DNA from: Oscillospiraceae bacterium
Lineage (GTDB): Bacteria > Bacillota > Clostridia > Saccharofermentanales > Saccharofermentanaceae
Reading direction: 5' to 3'
DNA: 9,182 nt
Assembly (NCBI GenBank): GCA_902795955.1
Contig: CADBNJ010000040.1
Coordinates: forward strand, 1 to 9,182
Position numbers and translations under genes: made by a program. Positions 6,689-9,182 of this stretch are shown here, one piece after another. The notes beneath the pieces were generated by a model. It was not told the DNA's origin. It did not search any database and was given only the letters and a program-made list of their open reading frames with translations. Position 1 is the first letter of the stretch. Each line of letters begins with the position of its first letter.

Positions 6689-6815
6689 GTCATACCATTT
6701 TACCATTTGAGGCGCTTTTGGTATGACAAGACCTCCTGCAGAACTCAATTCTGTCATACTGATCATTGAATTCCGGGCACTTGGTATGACCCCAGAACTT
6801 ACGGCCGTTCATACC
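6689..6815. repeat. Array of five GTCATACC motifs in alternating orientation (about 63-bp imperfect tandem unit)
   Basis: The motif occurs at 6689-6696 (GTCATACC), 6720-6727 (GGTATGAC), 6753-6760 (GTCATACT), 6783-6790 (GGTATGAC) and 6808-6815 (TTCATACC). Orientation alternates and start-to-start spacing is 31, 33, 30 and 25 bases, about three DNA turns. The first pair makes a 9-bp perfect palindromic arm set (GTCATACCA / TGGTATGAC, 21-base loop); the second has 7 perfect pairs. Further similarity (CAGAACT before motifs 3 and 5, GGCGCTTTT / GGGCACTT before motifs 2 and 4) indicates an imperfect tandem duplication. It sits between the terminator at 6846-6890 and the yfhO-like promoter at 6498. 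It may be a multi-site operator, a REP-like element or a remnant of a small mobile element. Confidence 0.65.
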
Positions 6816-6845
6816 ATCTGCACATGCCCCATAAATTCCGTGAAG

Positions 6846-6890
6846 AATAAAAACACAGGGGCTGTCTCACAAATTGAGACAACCCCCTGT
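6846..6890 (-). terminator. Rho-independent terminator of the LysM-like membrane protein gene
   Basis: On the minus strand, 25 bases after the stop codon, ACAGGGG (6890-6884, with one extra G), TGTCTC (6881-6876 region read as the 5' arm), a 7-base loop, then GAGACA and CCCCTGT (down to 6855) form a 13-bp stem with one small internal loop. It is followed by GTTTTTATTC at 6854-6845. This is a strong intrinsic terminator and separates the upstream transcription unit from the genes at 6467-1. Confidence 0.88.
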
Positions 6891-6914
6891 AATACTTACA
6901 AATATCTTAAGCTA

Positions 6915-9182
6915 TCAGTTTGTCCGGATATTGCCGTTAGCCGTGCTGTCCTGCTGTGACTGCGTCGTCTGCTGGGACTCGCCCCCGGCAGCCTGTGTCT
7001 CACCCGGAATGAATGTTATCGGTATCGAACCGTCAAGCACACCCGGCGGAGGCAGAAGGATCGTATCGCCGGATCCCGGAGTGTAGTCATCAGGCAGTCT
7101 GTTGTATTCTCTGATCTTCTGGATCCTCGGATCGTTGAAATTAGACAGCTGGATGTTGTAAACATAGTTGAAGAGATCCCACCATGTTCTGAAACCGACA
7201 TAATCAGAGAACTGGAAGCTTGCGATAGGTGCGCTGGGATCCTGATTAGCCGTTGTCTCCGTTGCGGACGACTGATCGGATGTGCCGGGCTCCGTGCTTC
7301 CGGTATTCTGGGTATCACCTGATGCATCGGATGCATCACCGGTAGGATTGATGATCACTGCATCACCGTTGGAAGATGAAGCAGAGGATTCACTCGTCTT
7401 CTTGTTGTTGCATGACTTCAGTATCAGCGAGATCATGATGATAAGGCAGATAAGGAGCAGTACAACAAATGCTATGAAGATATATCCGTTGCGGTTCAGA
7501 TGGAAGTTGCGCTTGCCGCCGTTGCCTCTGCCGCCTCCGGAAGGATGCCCGCCTGAAGGTCTCCTCTGCTGAGGTCTTCCGCCATTAGGTCCGGCAGAAC
7601 CTGAATTGTAGGAATCACCGCGGCTGTTGTTCGGAGCCTGTGCCGCACCGCCTGCAACAAAGTTGCCGGCATCGGGGATCTCGTCTCTCGTGTAATCGTC
7701 ATCAACACCGAGAAGATCCATGATCCAGGCATCATCCGCAGATCCCGCGGACGATGATGAGGAGGATACGGGCTGTGCTGCCGTTTCCTGAGCAGGATCA
7801 TATGCATAAGCACCTGACTGGACCTGCTGTGCATCGTTGACTTCATATCTTGCCTGATCCTCTGTCGCGAACACCTCACCGCCGAAAGGCTGGTAGGGCG
7901 GTTCCTCCTGAGGAGCGACGGCACCTGCCGTGAACATGTCACCTTCTGCGGGAGCAGCTGCTGCGGCCTCCTCGTATTCGCCGTATGCATAAGTATCGGG
8001 AGTATCCGCAGTAATAGGCTCTTCCGAATTAATAGCATTCACCGGAGTATCAAATACATTGGCATCATACTCGGGCATTGCCGGAACAGCTTCCACCGGT
8101 TCGGGATTGCCTACAGTCTCAACATCGTTTGCGAACGGAAGCTTGAACTCTTCCTTGACTTCCTCCTGAACAACGGGCTCTTCCTTGACAGTCTCCGGGA
8201 AATCCACATTGAGCTTATCTTCCTCTGTGATCTCCGGCTTGGGGCTGTCTATCTCAAACTCGGGAACAGGTATCTCAGATACCTCTTCGTTAACTTCAGT
8301 CTCGACGGGAACTTCCTGAGCTGCCGAACCGTCATCGCCGAACACGAGCGGTGCTGCATTCTTCATCTCTTCAGGGTCACCGGCACTGTAGGGATTGAAG
8401 CTCTCCTCTGTAGGAACATCAAAGAACTTGTTGCCCTCATCCTCAGCCTCAAAAACGATCTCTTCAGGCTTATTGATGATCTCCGGAGGTACTGTCTCCT
8501 CCTTGATCTCAACAGGAGCTTCAACAGGTGCTTCAACAGGGACTTCAACGGGGATCTCCACCGGTGTCTCTGCGGGAGCCTCAGGCGCTGCATCTGCAGC
8601 AGCCCCGGCAACAACCACGGGGGTCTCATCGATCTTGATCTCTTCAAGGATCCCGGGAGCAGTCTCAGTTGCTTCGGCAGCGGTACCCGCTGTTGAACTC
8701 TTGATCGCCTGAGCCAGGATACCACCCTCCTTGAGACCGCTGAATACAGACGCATCAAGATTCGTTATCGGCTTTGTAGGCTCATCGTCAGTTGATGTCT
8801 CCGGAGTAAATGCCGATACGGAGATCGTCTCCATCTTTGTTTCAGATTCTTCCATGGGAGCTGTCTTCACCTCCTCCTTGGGCTGATCCTTGGTATTGTC
8901 AAGTGATGACTTGAACAACTGCTCGGGAGTTATCTGCACCTCTTTTGCCTTCTCCGGTACGGAGCTGTCGAGGAATTCTATCTGTTCATCCGGTATCTTG
9001 ATCTCACTGCTCACTTCAATGCCGTTATCAGTGGATGCCGGCTGGTTAACGACAGGGATACTTAAAGATTCTGCAGCACCGGCTCCGAAGAGGAGTCCGC
9101 CGGCGGCACCTGCCGTCTCCTTCGTAATGAACTCACCTGCCGACTCAGCCTTGCTCAAAGATACAAAGCCCGCATCGCTGAC
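6915..9182 (-). CDS. Single-pass membrane protein with acidic disordered cytoplasmic region and C-terminal LysM-like domain (5' end outside window)
   Basis: The frame is open from the window edge (reading VSDAGFVSLSKAES) to TGA at 6917-6915, 755 residues, and its true start lies beyond 9182. The visible N-terminal part (about 565 residues) is rich in Glu, Pro, Ala and Asp, looks disordered, includes five consecutive xPVE units, and ends in a basic Gly/Arg-rich stretch (about 7490-7610). One hydrophobic helix follows (7487-7413, starting GYIFIAFVVLLLICL), then a Ser/Thr/Gly-rich linker. A compact segment at about 7215-7045 (TWWDLFNYVYN ... IQKIREYNRLP ... GDTILLPPP) has the helix-helix-strand pattern of LysM, a peptidoglycan-binding module, in divergent form. 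The charge pattern favours a cytoplasmic N-terminus and external C-terminus. It may link a cytoplasmic partner to the cell wall, but no function can be assigned. The TTG at 9158 is an arbitrary internal codon, not a supported start. Confidence 0.75.
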   Translation of the reverse strand, partial: VSDAGFVSLSKAESAGEFITKETAGAAGGLLFGAGAAESLSIPVVNQPASTDNGIEVSSEIKIPDEQIEFLDSSVPEKAKEVQITPEQLFKSSLDNTKDQPKEEVKTAPMEESETKMETISVSAFTPETSTDDEPTKPITNLDASVFSGLKEGGILAQAIKSSTAGTAAEATETAPGILEEIKIDETPVVVAGAAADAAPEAPAETPVEIPVEVPVEAPVEAPVEIKEETVPPEIINKPEEIVFEAEDEGNKFFDVPTEESFNPYSAGDPEEMKNAAPLVFGDDGSAAQEVPVETEVNEEVSEIPVPEFEIDSPKPEITEEDKLNVDFPETVKEEPVVQEEVKEEFKLPFANDVETVGNPEPVEAVPAMPEYDANVFDTPVNAINSEEPITADTPDTYAYGEYEEAAAAAPAEGDMFTAGAVAPQEEPPYQPFGGEVFATEDQARYEVNDAQQVQSGAYAYDPAQETAAQPVSSSSSSAGSADDAWIMDLLGVDDDYTRDEIPDAGNFVAGGAAQAPNNSRGDSYNSGSAGPNGGRPQQRRPSGGHPSGGGRGNGGKRNFHLNRNGYIFIAFVVLLLICLIIMISLILKSCNNKKTSESSASSSNGDAVIINPTGDASDASGDTQNTGSTEPGTSDQSSATETTANQDPSAPIASFQFSDYVGFRTWWDLFNYVYNIQLSNFNDPRIQKIREYNRLPDDYTPGSGDTILLPPPGVLDGSIPITFIPGETQAAGGESQQTTQSQQDSTANGNIRTN
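8508..8567 (-). repeat. Five 12-bp tandem repeats encoding xPVE
   Basis: Within the acidic part of the membrane protein, five consecutive 12-base units encode TPVE, IPVE, VPVE, APVE and APVE. Codon-level differences between units suggest the duplication is not very recent, and repeat number could vary between strains. The Pro/Glu pattern would give a stiff, extended, negatively charged spacer. Confidence 0.8.

Noticed and set aside
6689..6815. GTCATACC array as a CRISPR array
   Set aside because: The repeats are only 8-9 bases, alternate in orientation, and no cas genes are present.
6855..6890. GGGGCTGTCTCA...TGAGACAACCCC as the end of an insertion sequence
   Set aside because: Similar words occur at some IS ends, but both arms lie within 36 bases, a U-tract follows on the minus strand, and no transposase is near. 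A terminator explains it fully.
6723..6959. Plus-strand open frame through the GTCATACC array
   Set aside because: No ribosome binding site, no recognisable domain, and it runs through the terminator hairpin and into the end of the opposite-strand gene.
7496..8758. Open frames on both strands inside the acidic membrane-protein gene (7496-8038, 8363-8758, 8395-8712)
   Set aside because: They are shadows of the low-complexity Glu/Pro/Ala coding sequence; their Arg/Leu/Ser- or Thr/Gly/Ser-rich products show no domains.

Overview
The window reads as a chromosomal segment of an anaerobic, gut- or rumen-type member of the Bacillota (Clostridia-like). The basis is strong AAGGAG/GGAGG-type ribosome binding sites, TATAAT -10 boxes, a Firmicutes-style YfhO membrane protein, a FolE N-terminus close to the Bacillus/Clostridium type, and roughly balanced base composition. 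This placement is inference; there is no rRNA or other marker gene. All recognisable genes lie on the minus strand, so transcription runs from position 9182 towards position 1.

In transcription order: (1) 9182-6915 is a large single-pass membrane protein whose 5' end lies outside the window. It has a very acidic, Pro/Glu-rich cytoplasmic part and a short external part ending in a LysM-like domain, and it ends at a strong rho-independent terminator (6846-6890). (2) About 6845-6504 holds no gene, but it carries several inverted repeats and an array of five GTCATACC motifs in alternating orientation (6689-6815). (3) 6467-4521 is a YfhO-family polytopic membrane protein. (4) 4464-3484 is a DRE-TIM/HMGL-like aldolase-domain protein. 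(5) 3409-1166 is a sialate O-acetylesterase-like protein that appears to have lost its catalytic motifs. (6) 1135-125 is an AraC-family regulator. (7) 125-1 is the start of GTP cyclohydrolase I (folE), whose start codon overlaps the regulator's stop codon.

Genes 3 to 5 each have a TATAAT box 20-35 bases before the preferred start, so they may be separate transcription units or one unit with internal promoters. Genes 5 to 7 are packed tightly (30-base gap, then a 1-base overlap) and probably form one operon. A joint pathway is not evident: YfhO proteins are linked to glycosylation of cell-wall polymers, the aldolase could supply or break a 2-oxo acid, and the esterase-like protein could bind carbohydrate. 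The best leads are the probable pseudoenzyme at 1166-3409 and the unexplained motif array at 6689-6815.
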